Assembly: GCF_015207875.1 (NCBI RefSeq)
Contig: NZ_JADEVZ010000051.1
Location: 1 to 37,791 of the forward strand
Reading direction: 5' to 3'
DNA length: 37,791 bases
Origin: Dolichospermum sp. LEGE 00240
Lineage (GTDB): Bacteria > Cyanobacteriota > Cyanobacteriia > Cyanobacteriales > Nostocaceae
Shown piece by piece: positions 15,944 through 24,513 of the stretch. The notes beneath the pieces are model-generated. The model ran no database searches, was not told the origin of the DNA, and was given only the letters and a program-made list of their open reading frames with translations. Position numbers and translations under genes: made by a program. Numbering within the stretch: the stretch's first letter is position 1; each line of letters opens with the position of its first letter.

Positions 15944-17335
15944 CTACCTTCCCACCCCTACATACTGGAATCCAGCCTTGATCATGGTTTGGGGATCAAG
16001 GAAATTACGACCATCAATCATGACCGCGTGGTTCATTAATTTTGCCATTTTCCCATAGTCCAAAGTGCTGAACTGTTGCCATTCTGTGACAAGTACCAAA
16101 GCATCACAGCCATCTGCTAGTCTTTCCGCATCGGTTTCTACTAATACACCAGAAAGACCATGACGCATTCCTGTTTGGGAAATGATGGGGTCGTAAGCTT
16201 TGACTTTTGCCCCCAGTCGGTTAAGTTGTTCAATCAACATGAGTGCCGGTGCGTCCCGTAAATCGTCCGTATCTGGTTTGAAGGTTAAACCGAGTAGTCC
16301 CACAGTTTTACCTTTGAGGATTTTTAAAGCTTGTTGGAGTTTTTCTAGGGCGATGAGGCGTTGACGTTCGTTAACACTGACAGCAGCTTTCATAAGTTGG
16401 GCTTCATAGCCATAATCATCAGCGGTGTGAATGAGAGCAGAAACGTCTTTGGGGAAACATGAACCACCCCAACCAATACCAGCTTGTAAGAACTTGCTAC
16501 CAATGCGGGAATCTAAACCGATGCCTTTTGCTACTTGGGTAACATCCGCGCCGACGCGATCGCATATATTCGCAACTTCATTAATAAAACTAATCTTGGT
16601 GGCTAAAAAGGCATTAGCCGCATATTTGATCATTTCTGCGGAACTGAGGTCTGTCACCAAAACTGGAACAGGGGGTAAAGATTGATCAGCAGCAAATTTG
16701 CGTTCTATAATAGGCGCATATAGTTCTTTCATCATGCCTGTGGCTTGCTGACTGTTACCGCCCAATACAATCCGGTCAGGGTTAAAGGTATCATAAACTG
16801 CTGAACCTTCCCGCAAAAACTCTGGATTACTGACTACATCAAACTGGTGAGCAATCTCCGATAATTTCTCATCAGTACTTATATCACCAGATGCCAATAA
16901 TGTTTTTTGACGTTCTGCAATCCCATCCACAACAATCATTCTTACCCAGTCGCCAGAACCAATAGGAACAGTAGATTTGTTGACAATGACCTTATAACCA
17001 CCATTGAGATTTTCGCCAATACCACGAGCTACAGCTTCTACGTAGCGAGTATCACTTTCACCATTGGGCAAAGGGGGAGTTCCCACAGCAATAAAGAGGA
17101 TTTCTCCATGATGAACACCAGCAGCGAGATCACTAGAAAATTGAATATTGCCACTATTAATAGCCGATTGGATAATTTCCGAAAGTCCTGGCTCAAAAAT
17201 CGGTGACTGCCCAGACTTCATTAATTTTACTTTTTCTTCGTTATTATCTATGCAAATTACATCATGTCCAATATGAGCTAAACAAGCACCTGTTACTAAA
17301 CCAACATAACCAGTACCAATTACGCAAACACGCAT
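15944..17335 (-). CDS. ugd: UDP-glucose 6-dehydrogenase
   Basis: A 463-residue UDP-glucose/GDP-mannose dehydrogenase family member. It oxidises UDP-glucose to UDP-glucuronate with two NAD+ in the cytoplasm. The N-terminal Rossmann motif Gly-Thr-Gly-Tyr-Val-Gly is at residues 7-12. The catalytic cysteine is about Cys293 in Gly-Gly-Ser-Cys-Phe-Pro-Lys-Asp, and the C-terminal UDP-binding domain contains Gly-Leu-Thr-Phe-Lys-Pro-Asp-Thr-Asp-Asp. The start is ATG at 17335. The 61-bp gap upstream leads to the UDP-xylose synthase gene on the same strand, so the two consecutive steps to UDP-xylose are probably co-expressed. The C-terminus runs into a pyrimidine-rich repeat tract, so the last residues may be poorly conserved. 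Confidence 0.95.
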   Translation of the reverse strand: MRVCVIGTGYVGLVTGACLAHIGHDVICIDNNEEKVKLMKSGQSPIFEPGLSEIIQSAINSGNIQFSSDLAAGVHHGEILFIAVGTPPLPNGESDTRYVEAVARGIGENLNGGYKVIVNKSTVPIGSGDWVRMIVVDGIAERQKTLLASGDISTDEKLSEIAHQFDVVSNPEFLREGSAVYDTFNPDRIVLGGNSQQATGMMKELYAPIIERKFAADQSLPPVPVLVTDLSSAEMIKYAANAFLATKISFINEVANICDRVGADVTQVAKGIGLDSRIGSKFLQAGIGWGGSCFPKDVSALIHTADDYGYEAQLMKAAVSVNERQRLIALEKLQQALKILKGKTVGLLGLTFKPDTDDLRDAPALMLIEQLNRLGAKVKAYDPIISQTGMRHGLSGVLVETDAERLADGCDALVLVTEWQQFSTLDYGKMAKLMNHAVMIDGRNFLDPQTMIKAGFQYVGVGR

Positions 17336-17396
17336 TTTTAAAACCCCTGTTTTTTATAGTTGTCAGTTGTTCGTCATTACTAATGAATAATGATTG

Positions 17397-18329
17397 CTAA
17401 ACCTGTTGGAAACGTTGACGGAAATCTTCAATCATCAGTTTTAAACCGTCTTTCAGCGGAATGGTAGGTTCCCAATCTAACAAAGTCTGTGCCTTGGTAA
17501 TATCAGGACGACGACGACGGGGATCATCAGCAGGTAGGGGTTCAAATTTAATTTCTGCATCTGGGTTAATTAAGTTTTGCACCGTCTGAGCAAGTTCTAA
17601 AATGGTATACTCATCGGGATTACCCAAATTTATGGGTCCTGTATGCTCACCATTCATTAATCGCATTAGCCCATTGACTAAATCGGAAACATAACAAAAG
17701 CTCCGGGTTTGTTGACCTTCACCATAAACAGTTAAAGGAACGCCTCGTAATGCTTGCGCCACGAAATTGCTGACTACGCGCCCATCGTTTTCCAACATTC
17801 TCGGTCCATAAGTGTTGAATATCCTGGCGACGCGAATCTCGACTTTATTCTCTCTGTAGTAGTCAAATGCCAGGGTTTCAGCCATTCTTTTACCTTCGTC
17901 ATAACATGAACGAATGCCAATGGGATTGACGCTGCCTCGATAATCTTCAGTCTGGGGATGAATTTCTGGATCTCCGTAAACTTCGCTGGTAGAAGCTAAT
18001 AAAAATCTGGCTTTAACCCGTTTAGCCAAACCCAACATATTGAGTGTACCAATAACGTTGGTTTTAACAGTTTTAATGGGGTTATACTGGTAATGCACAG
18101 GGGACGCTGGACAAGCCAGATGATAAACTTGATCCACTTCTAGGCGAATTGGCTCGGTGATGTCGTGACGGATCATTTCAAAATTAGGATTATCTAACCA
18201 TTGGATGAGATTATGTTTCTTTCCTGTGTAAAAATTGTCCAAACAAATGACTTCATGACCATCATTCATGAGTCGGTCAATCAGATGAGAACCAATAAAA
18301 CCAGCACCGCCTGTCACTAAAATTCTCAT
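17397..18329 (-). CDS. UDP-glucuronate decarboxylase (UDP-xylose synthase)
   Basis: A 310-residue short-chain dehydrogenase of the UXS group. It carries the NAD-binding Gly-Gly-Ala-Gly-Phe-Ile-Gly-Ser at residues 7-14, the UXS-like His-Asp-Ile-Thr-Glu-Pro segment, His-Leu-Ala-Cys-Pro-Ala-Ser-Pro, Ser-Thr-Ser-Glu-Val-Tyr-Gly-Asp-Pro, and the catalytic Tyr-Asp-Glu-Gly-Lys. These features fit decarboxylation of UDP-glucuronate to UDP-xylose rather than GalE epimerisation. The ATG at 18329 is chosen because AAGGA precedes it; the frame extends 14 codons further without conserved residues. It lies upstream of ugd with 61 bp between. UDP-xylose would feed cell-wall or sheath polysaccharide. Confidence 0.93.
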   Translation of the reverse strand: MRILVTGGAGFIGSHLIDRLMNDGHEVICLDNFYTGKKHNLIQWLDNPNFEMIRHDITEPIRLEVDQVYHLACPASPVHYQYNPIKTVKTNVIGTLNMLGLAKRVKARFLLASTSEVYGDPEIHPQTEDYRGSVNPIGIRSCYDEGKRMAETLAFDYYRENKVEIRVARIFNTYGPRMLENDGRVVSNFVAQALRGVPLTVYGEGQQTRSFCYVSDLVNGLMRLMNGEHTGPINLGNPDEYTILELAQTVQNLINPDAEIKFEPLPADDPRRRRPDITKAQTLLDWEPTIPLKDGLKLMIEDFRQRFQQV

Positions 18330-18641
18330 ATTTTTCCTTCTGCTAATATTTACTTTTAGTATCCACTTCATGCTGTTTTATATTACCCACATTGGCGACA
18401 AAAAAGCATATTTATCTTCAGAATTTTTGTGCATGGCTTTTAAGTTGGATGTTGATTGCTTGCCAGATATTCTCTAATGAATAGGTTTATTTTGGGAAGG
18501 TTTTATCAAATCTTCAAGGAAAGAATACAGTTTTTTAATTGAAGTTGAATATTTAATAACTAAGTATCATAAATCTTTATTGATGCAACTGCAAGAGGTA
18601 TCAACAATAGTTAACGCGCTGACTAATGGATGATTGTACTC
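18330..18641. other. Intergenic region upstream of the UDP-xylose synthase gene
   Basis: About 310 bp before element A copy 2. It is AT-rich, with no reading frame that looks protein-like. The promoter of the UDP-sugar pair should be in its first part; none is obvious. Confidence 0.4.
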
Positions 18642-18771
18642 ACCTGAGTTCGACATAAGATAATTTTTGGAAAACTGCCCCAAATATGAGTCTCAAACCC
18701 TGATGATCTCGTTGAAAAAATCATAACTCTGTTCGCGTAGCGTCTCCGAAGGAGAAACTCCGAACTCAGGT
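18642..18771 (+). mobile_element. Element A copy 2 (130-bp MITE), TSD GTACTC
   Basis: It starts ACCTGAGTTCG and ends CGAACTCAGGT, flanked by GTACTC at 18636-18641 and 18772-18777. It is the same length as copy 1 and nearly identical in reverse orientation. The interior contains cgcgtagcgtctccgaagg, a sequence that also occurs as a dispersed repeat in cyanobacterial genomes. It has no coding capacity. Confidence 0.9.
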
Positions 18772-18854
18772 GTACTCAATGCCACTAAAAATTTCTATAA
18801 GAAATATTCCCAAAGATAGGTAGAATTTACATATTGACACAAGTTGTCTAGTTA

Positions 18855-19072
18855 GGGTTTGCTGAATAAGTCGTCTGTGAGGACAGGGAACTCTTAACTC
18901 TTAACTCTTAACTGGGAACAGTTTCAACTATCTGGATATCCTCAATTTTCCAAGTCCGACAAAAAAATGCACCTATTTTGAGACACCATCAGCCAAAACC
19001 TGGCACTTTTTTTGAGATAAAAATCTGTAAAACCTTTATTAATAAACGGTTTTAGCTGTATTCAGCAAGCCC
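18855..19072 (+). mobile_element. Element B copy 2, full length (218 bp), TSD TAGTTA
   Basis: The left end is GGGTTTGCTGAATA and the right end TATTCAGCAAGCCC, read as shown or with one mismatch, giving a 14-bp terminal inverted repeat. Direct copies of TAGTTA flank it (18849-18854 and 19073-19078). It contains three tandem TCTTAAC units (about 18891-18911) between two gggaac sequences. There is no transposase frame, so it is a non-autonomous derivative. The ends and 6-bp target duplication would suit an IS1634/IS4-like parent, but the family is not settled. Confidence 0.82.
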
Positions 19073-19108
19073 TAGTTAGAAGCAAGCATAAATAAATTGG
19101 TAAAAAAA

Positions 19109-20590
19109 GTGAATCTCCCTTTGATTACTCGTGCTGAAAAGCATAATGAGAAAATAGCAATTGTTACAGGTGAAAAAGTATTTAGCTATGGGGATTTGCT
19201 CCACATCTCTGGGCTAATTGCCACAGGTTTGCTGAAGGATATAGAAGACTTACAAGAACAGAGAGTTGCTTTTCTTGTCCCACCTGGGTTTGACCATGTA
19301 GCCACTCAGTGGGGAATTTGGCGGGCTGGGGGCATAGCTGTACCACTGTGTGTTTCTCACCCCCGTCCAGAATTGGAGTATGTGATTACTAATTCGGGAG
19401 CATCAATTATTGTTGCCCATCCCCAGTTTGAGGATATACTACTATCGCTTGCTACTGAAAAAAATTTGCGCTTTATTCTCACCTCAGCAATACTCCCAGA
19501 TCATGTTACTACCCTACCAAATGTAGATATTACAAGACGGGCATTAATTCTCTATACCAGTGGGACAACAGGTAAACCCAAGGGTGTGGTGATAACTCAT
19601 GATCATATTCAAGCTCAAGTAACTAGCTTAATCACCGCTTGGGAATGGACATCAGATGACCGTATTCTCAATATACTACCATTGCATCATATTCATGGGA
19701 TTATCAACGTCCTAACCTGTGCTTTATGGGTTGGGGCGGAATGCCATATATTCAGCAAATTTGATGCTGAAACTGTGTGGAATCAAATTTGTGAGGGTAA
19801 CTTAACCCTATTTATGGCAGTACCAACAATTTATGTAAAATTGATTGCTGCTTGGGAAAATGCTACTCAGGAACGTCAAAAAATCATGACCGCAGGGTGT
19901 AAAAAAATGCGTCTGATGGTTTCTGGTTCAGCAGCTTTACCAGTGCAAGTATTAGCAAAGTGGCAGAATATTAGCGGTCATTTCCTATTGGAACGCTATG
20001 GAATGACGGAAATCGGTATGGCGCTATCTAACTCTTTACATGGTCAACGATATGCAGGATATGTGGGTCAACCTTTACCGCAAGTCAAAGTTAGATTAGT
20101 AGATGAGAGTGGAGAATTAGTGCCACCAGGAATACCAGGAGAAATTCAAGTTAAAGGCCCTGGAGTGTTTTTAGAATATTGGCAAAACCCCCAAGCAACA
20201 GAAGAAGCATTTAGAGATGGCTGGTTTTGGACTGGAGATACGGCCATAGTCGAGAATAACAACTATCGTATTTTAGGACGAATGAGCGTTGATATCATTA
20301 AAACAGGAGGGTATAAGGTTTCAGCTTTAGAAATTGAGGAAGTGTTAAGAACTCATCCAGATATTCAAGAATGTGCCGTAGTTGGGGTTGTTGATTTAGA
20401 ATGGGGTGAGCGAGTTTGTGCGGCGTTAGTATTACTACCACAACGCCAATTGACATTAGAATCTTTGCGGAGTTGGGCAAAGAAGCAATTGGCAGTTTAT
20501 AAGATTCCCACTCGCATTTTGATAGTTGATGAATTACCCCGTAATGCTATGGGGAAAGTAACTAAACCGCAGGTGGTTGAACTATTTTAG
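19109..20590 (+). CDS. Acyl-CoA synthetase of the malonyl-CoA synthetase type (AMP-forming)
   Basis: A 493-residue ANL-superfamily enzyme. The P-loop Tyr-Thr-Ser-Gly-Thr-Thr-Gly-Lys-Pro-Lys-Gly is near residue 150. Gly-Met-Thr-Glu (adenine-binding region), Trp-Phe-Trp-Thr-Gly-Asp, and Asp-Ile-Ile-Lys-Thr-Gly-Gly-Tyr-Lys-Val-Ser near 405 follow, with the catalytic lysine near the C-terminus (Gly-Lys-Val-Thr-Lys). The Met-Ser-Val-Asp-Ile-Ile-Lys-Thr-Gly-Gly form resembles MatB/ACSF3 malonyl-CoA synthetases, so it may activate malonate or a related acid with ATP and CoA. Substrate is inference. GTG 19109 is preferred (Asn-Leu-Pro-Leu at the N-terminus), TTG 19097 being the alternative; neither has a good ribosome site. 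Element B ends 36 bp upstream. Confidence 0.85.
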   Translation: MNLPLITRAEKHNEKIAIVTGEKVFSYGDLLHISGLIATGLLKDIEDLQEQRVAFLVPPGFDHVATQWGIWRAGGIAVPLCVSHPRPELEYVITNSGASIIVAHPQFEDILLSLATEKNLRFILTSAILPDHVTTLPNVDITRRALILYTSGTTGKPKGVVITHDHIQAQVTSLITAWEWTSDDRILNILPLHHIHGIINVLTCALWVGAECHIFSKFDAETVWNQICEGNLTLFMAVPTIYVKLIAAWENATQERQKIMTAGCKKMRLMVSGSAALPVQVLAKWQNISGHFLLERYGMTEIGMALSNSLHGQRYAGYVGQPLPQVKVRLVDESGELVPPGIPGEIQVKGPGVFLEYWQNPQATEEAFRDGWFWTGDTAIVENNNYRILGRMSVDIIKTGGYKVSALEIEEVLRTHPDIQECAVVGVVDLEWGERVCAALVLLPQRQLTLESLRSWAKKQLAVYKIPTRILIVDELPRNAMGKVTKPQVVELF

Positions 20591-20869
20591 GCAGTATCAT
20601 AAGCCGATAATTAACGCACCCGATAATATCAGCAATCTACTTGTAGCAGTGTTTCCCTATCTCTGCAAAAAGTCTTACAATAGGTCATCGGTTTAAAGAT
20701 ATGATTATAGAAAAATTACTCAAAGGCGATCGCTAGTAATGTGATTGCTGAGTTAAAGTTAGTTAAAGAAATTACTAAATCTATTGTATATCCATCATTG
20801 ATATTACGGAATATTAAAATAATTAGACAACACTCATATCTATAGTGTTGAAAATTAAATAATGCTAAT
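20591..20869. other. Intergenic region with a small hairpin
   Basis: No protein-like frame. A 7-bp stem caacact / agtgttg (about 20829-20850) could mark an end of transcription, but lacks a good T-run. One HIP1 octamer is present near 20726. Confidence 0.4.
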
Positions 20870-21265
20870 TTGACGGGAGCAGACTTAACCGAGGCATCTT
20901 TTTCTGATACAGACTTCACTGGAGCGAACTTAACTGGGGCAAATCTGAGTGGATACCACTATGTAAGTGATTTTGTCAATTTTCAAGGTGCAAACTTGAC
21001 TGATGCTAACTTGGATAGTGACGATCTAAAGGGATGTGATTCGAGTAAATTATATGAAAGCTTCGACAGATACAGATGCCAAATTGATTACCCAAGTCAG
21101 AAAAAAGGAGTCAGTTTCTATCAAGCAATTTACAATGAAAATACTCGGTTTCCCCATCAAGTAAATCCACAAGTTGCTGTAGTAGATCCGAAATTTGGTA
21201 TTGCCAAAAATCAAAAATGTCGCGATCGCTACAACCGCTATAATCGGGAATGCTATGACTATTAG
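20864..21265 (+). pseudogene. Pentapeptide-repeat protein, 5' end missing
   Basis: The frame encodes Ala-Asn-Leu-Thr-Gly, Ala-Asp-Leu-Thr-Glu, Ala-Ser-Phe-Ser-Asp, Thr-Asp-Phe-Thr-Gly and further A(D/N)LXX units for about 50 residues. A non-repeat C-terminal part of about 75 residues follows, ending Arg-Glu-Cys-Tyr-Asp-Tyr. Repeats already begin at the upstream edge of the open frame (20861-20869), yet a TGA at 20849 closes it, and the only initiator is a TTG at 20870 inside a repeat unit. I therefore read it as the tail of a longer gene that lost its start. Pentapeptide proteins form right-handed quadrilateral helices; functions vary. It might still be translated from TTG as 131 residues. 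Confidence 0.6.
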
Positions 21266-21329
21266 AACTTGTCTGTTAACAGGAAAACCTGAATATTTGG
21301 TATAATTTTCCAGACTTTGAAGATTAAAA

Positions 21330-21600
21330 TTAAAAGATTCCTAACTTTTCAATTAAGTTGGGGATTTTATTTTTGTCATATTCTTGTGTCCAAAACTGCA
21401 ATAATAAAAGATGTCTAATTACTTGTTCTAGTAAACTTTTAACTTGATGCTTATCTCTTTTTGCCAAAGATTCCAACTCCTCAATTAAATTTTCTAAATC
21501 TAACTCATCAAAACGACTTTGTTTTAATAATTGAATAGTTTCTAATAACCATAAAGTGATCATCAGTTTCATAGAGTTGCTGTAAATTAGTAATAACTGT
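21330..21600 (-). pseudogene. DUF29 family gene fragment, frameshifted and truncated
   Basis: The minus strand encodes an N-terminal half of a DUF29 protein: Leu-Trp-Leu-Leu-Glu-Thr-Ile-Gln-Leu-Leu-Lys-Gln then Asp-Leu-Glu-Asn-Leu-Ile-Glu-Glu-Leu-Glu-Ser-Leu. The usual upstream part (Leu-Tyr-Glu-Thr-Asp) is found in another frame just upstream (about 21560-21600), so a frameshift separates them. The frame stops after about 80 residues, where an intact DUF29 protein runs to about 140-165. The family is of unknown function and highly duplicated in cyanobacteria. An intact copy is at 33440-33937. Confidence 0.75.
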
Positions 21601-21975
21601 CATAATTTCACCTTTTGTTATTTACAAATAACACATATCTTACGAATCACAAAATCTACCTCGACGTGCAGCCAATTCCTGTGGGAAAATTGAGGATATC
21701 CAGATAGTTGAAACTGTTCCCAGTTAAGAGTTAAGAGTTAAGAGTTCCCCGCCCTCAAAGAGAACTTATTCAGCAAACCTTATCTAGCTTACCATAGACC
21801 AGAACTACTTATTGAAGTGCGGGATGTGGGTTATACTGCTTTACGCTTGAGAAGTCTGAAATTATCAAGAATTATCAGAGTTCTGAATTTATATAAATGA
21901 TTGAGTGGAAAATATGTATAATCAAAATGGTTACTACGTAAATCTATCATCTTTTAGTCTTGTGTGCGGTTAAAA
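21601..21975. other. Gap between the DUF29 fragment and the sigma factor gene
   Basis: It contains element B copy 3 (21684-21779) and about 195 bp of AT-rich DNA before the sigma factor start. No gene is visible. The promoter of the sigma/TPR pair should lie in 21800-21975; no convincing motif was identified. Confidence 0.5.
21684..21779 (-). mobile_element. Element B copy 3, fragment
   Basis: The reverse complement of the first half of element B. It contains ggatatccagatagttgaaa, ctgttcccag, three TCTTAAC units in reverse (gttaaga), and the terminal ttattcagcaaacct. The other half of the element is absent. Its TCTTAAC tract is arranged as in copy 2, which shows that the tract predates the spread of these two copies. 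Confidence 0.8.
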
Positions 21976-22833
21976 ATGAACAGTAATTCATCTATCCAAG
22001 TAGAGCTAAAACAAGAACTTTGGTTCTCGTCGTCAGAGATGGGAAACAGGAATATATTGCCAAAACAAAGCCAATGTACGGATTCATTTGCACATAATTG
22101 TCAGGATTTTTGGCAATTATGGGAATCACATCGAGGTTATCTTTATAACTGTTGTTTAAAATGGCTCAACGGTAATTACTATGATGCGGAAGATGTAGTC
22201 AATCAGGTAATGCTTAAAGCTTGGAGTCAATGGACACAATCTACAAATGACATTGAATATCCTAAATCGTGGTTATCTCAAATTACTTATAACTATTGCA
22301 TTGATGTCTATCGAAAACGTCAACGAGAAGCTGGAAAAATTGATAATGTTGACGATATTAAACTTGCAGATCATCCAGCACTTACTTCTAATTTAGCACT
22401 TCCCGAATCCCAGCTTTTGAACGTGGAAATGGCGGCATATCTCAAGTATAGAATTGCATTTTTACCCGATAGATTACGCCATCCTTTGATATTACATTGT
22501 TGTCAAGAAAAATCCTATTCAGATATTGCTAAACAACTTGCCCTTTCTGAAGAGAACATTCGTAAACGTATTCAAGAAGCGCGAAAGATTCTACAAAAGC
22601 AGTTAAAGAAGTATCTTGCGGGGGAAGATAACACTGCTTTTGATTCCCTTTCACCATTAAACACGGTAATTCCAATAGGAGAAAAATTAGAATCTGAGCA
22701 AATATGGAATCATGATTGGGAATCATCAATACCTACAAAAAGCCAACAGCAAGAAATTAACTACAAAGCAACTTTAATATGCCTGGAATCTTTGCCACAT
22801 CATTGGTACAATTCACCGATTCATCTGGGATAA
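21976..22833 (+). CDS. ECF-like sigma-70 family RNA polymerase sigma factor
   Basis: A 285-residue protein. Region 2 is at about residues 45-105 (Tyr-Tyr-Asp-Ala-Glu-Asp-Val-Val-Asn-Gln-Val then Trp-Leu-Ser-Gln-Ile-Thr-Tyr-Asn) and region 4 at about 160-210 (Leu-Pro-Asp-Arg-Leu-Arg-His-Pro, then a helix-turn-helix Ser-Tyr-Ser-Asp-Ile-Ala-Lys-Gln-Leu). No region 3 is seen, as in extracytoplasmic-function factors. About 70 residues after region 4 are unlike the core family. ATG 21976 is preferred to GTG 21964. The TPR gene starts 2 bp after its stop and both starts share the context 'taaaaatgaa', so they are surely co-transcribed. No classical anti-sigma factor is adjacent; the TPR protein could take that part, but this is inference. 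Confidence 0.85.
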   Translation: MNSNSSIQVELKQELWFSSSEMGNRNILPKQSQCTDSFAHNCQDFWQLWESHRGYLYNCCLKWLNGNYYDAEDVVNQVMLKAWSQWTQSTNDIEYPKSWLSQITYNYCIDVYRKRQREAGKIDNVDDIKLADHPALTSNLALPESQLLNVEMAAYLKYRIAFLPDRLRHPLILHCCQEKSYSDIAKQLALSEENIRKRIQEARKILQKQLKKYLAGEDNTAFDSLSPLNTVIPIGEKLESEQIWNHDWESSIPTKSQQQEINYKATLICLESLPHHWYNSPIHLG

Positions 22834-22835
22834 AA

Positions 22836-24362
22836 ATGAATGCTCAGTTATTCATAGCAGAAAAATCAGCCAGACAACAGCAGAGAGTTATCACTTTAAA
22901 CAAGTATATTGAAAAATATCCCCAAGGATGGGAAAAAAGATTAGAATTAGCTGATTTGCTGTACGAAATAGGAAATTGGCAACAAGCCGTTATCGAATAT
23001 AATCAAGTAATTGTACGACAACCTCAACTACTTGATGTCCATCTGAAATTGGGGAAAATATTGCAGTTAATGGGACAAAAAAAAGAGGCTTGTAAAGCCT
23101 ATAATACAGCCCTATTTTTGTCTGAAAATCCAGGAACTCAGTATCATATAAAAGGATTGATTGCAGTTTGCGAAGGTGACAATGAAAAAGCTCTCACAGC
23201 CTTTAATTTAGCCATAAATTCAGAACCTGATCAAGTATTTCACCGACTGGCTTTGTCACAGGTATATCAAAATGTAGAAAATCCCCTGGGTATTATCCGC
23301 AGCCTAGAGCCGGTTTTAGCAATTAATCCAGATGATGTTATGTCCCTGATTTACAGCTATGATGCCCTGATGGCGGTGGGGGATATACAAACAGCAAAAG
23401 AGAGGTTTAACAGCCTTATAGCCCTAGCTGGTGATGATTTTCGGGTAATACAACGACAAATTGATCAACGTTTGCTGGCGAGAATGGTATCCGGTGAAGA
23501 GGGGAAAATCACTAAAAAAATGATTACCTCCTTACTAGGAACAATTCCCCATAGTGTTGAAGTCCATAAATCCTTAGCCTACTATCACATTTTACGAGGG
23601 GATTGGGCGCAAGGGGTGAAGGTATTAGCCAAATTTACCACGGAATCCCCCAATCATCCCTACGGTTGGTATTATTATGGGCGGTGCTTATTCCACACAG
23701 GGAAATACCAGCAAGGGGCGGAAATGATGGGGAAAGCGTATTATCTGTATCCCCATGACCGGGAAATTTATCGGGGTTTGTGTGAAATTTTACCCTTTGC
23801 ACCTGATCCAGAGAAGAGTAAAACGATTCTTGCTTCCATAGTGGAGGAGATGTTAACGCGCTTTCCTGAATGCTGGAGTATGTGGACGACTGCGGGGCGG
23901 GTATTGGTGGAACATTTTCCAGACATTGAACGGGGTTGTCAGGTTTCCGAACAGGGGACAAAACTACAACCCCAGTTAGCGGATACTTGGTTGCGTCATG
24001 GCCAGATGTTGATTTTGGCTCGTAAACATCGGGAAGCCCTGGAAGCCTTAAAAAAGACATGGGAGCTTTTACCAGATGGCGGTTATTTGCAATCCGTACC
24101 AGCGGCGTTTTGGTTGGGGGAGAGTTATCGAGTTTTGAAGAATGCTAAGGCTAGTAAACGGTGGTGGGAGGTAGCTGCTCAAGGATGTCAGGAGTTGAGG
24201 TTATTTAACCCAGCCATGGCTGATTACTGGTTAGGGAGGGTGATGATGGGTTTGGGGGATAAGTCGGGGGCTAGACGGGCTTATACAGGGGCTTTGAGTC
24301 AGCAGTTGTTGTATCCGGTGCGTGGGGAGGTGGAGGGAATTTTGGAGAAGCTTAAAAGGTAA
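22836..24362 (+). CDS. Tetratricopeptide-repeat protein coupled to the sigma factor
   Basis: A 508-residue protein built largely of TPR helices. Recognisable units include Trp-Glu-Lys-Arg-Leu-Glu-Leu-Ala-Asp-Leu-Leu near residue 35, Ala-Val-Ile-Glu-Tyr-Asn, Leu-Lys-Leu-Gly-Lys-Ile-Leu, Ala-Cys-Lys-Ala-Tyr-Asn-Thr-Ala-Leu, Ala-Leu-Thr-Ala-Phe-Asn-Leu-Ala-Ile and Gly-Trp-Tyr-Tyr-Tyr-Gly-Arg-Cys-Leu, with further degenerate repeats to the end. No signal peptide or membrane segment is seen, so it is cytoplasmic and probably a protein-binding scaffold. The frame is open upstream to 22779 inside the sigma gene; ATG 22836, 2 bp after the sigma stop, is the likely start. Two exported paralogues follow downstream on the same strand. 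Confidence 0.85.
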   Translation: MNAQLFIAEKSARQQQRVITLNKYIEKYPQGWEKRLELADLLYEIGNWQQAVIEYNQVIVRQPQLLDVHLKLGKILQLMGQKKEACKAYNTALFLSENPGTQYHIKGLIAVCEGDNEKALTAFNLAINSEPDQVFHRLALSQVYQNVENPLGIIRSLEPVLAINPDDVMSLIYSYDALMAVGDIQTAKERFNSLIALAGDDFRVIQRQIDQRLLARMVSGEEGKITKKMITSLLGTIPHSVEVHKSLAYYHILRGDWAQGVKVLAKFTTESPNHPYGWYYYGRCLFHTGKYQQGAEMMGKAYYLYPHDREIYRGLCEILPFAPDPEKSKTILASIVEEMLTRFPECWSMWTTAGRVLVEHFPDIERGCQVSEQGTKLQPQLADTWLRHGQMLILARKHREALEALKKTWELLPDGGYLQSVPAAFWLGESYRVLKNAKASKRWWEVAAQGCQELRLFNPAMADYWLGRVMMGLGDKSGARRAYTGALSQQLLYPVRGEVEGILEKLKR

Positions 24363-24513
24363 GAGGCGTAAGGGTTATGGCGATTTATGGTGGTTTTTTT
24401 GGGGGGAAATTTGTCCTTAACTCGAAAAATTCACAAATGGGGGGAGTAAAACGTCTAAATAGTGTGGGAAGAAAAAACCACAATTTAATTCAACTCATCA
24501 AGGATTTTTGAAG

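Noticed and set aside
17530-17560. tRNA-like ggttcaaatt
   Set aside because: It lies inside the UDP-xylose synthase gene and no cloverleaf can be drawn around it; no tRNA gene was found in the window.
18886-18915. Tandem TCTTAAC units as a CRISPR array
   Set aside because: Units are 7 bp with no spacers; they belong to element B and recur at 21724-21746.
18642-19072. Elements A and B as complete insertion sequences
   Set aside because: They are 130-218 bp and contain no frame long enough for a transposase.
24363-24513. ECF promoter (GGAAA ... CGTC) upstream of the first exported paralogue
   Set aside because: gggaaat and cgtc are both present but about 40 bp apart, too far for an ECF -35/-10 pair, and the pattern is not repeated before the second paralogue.
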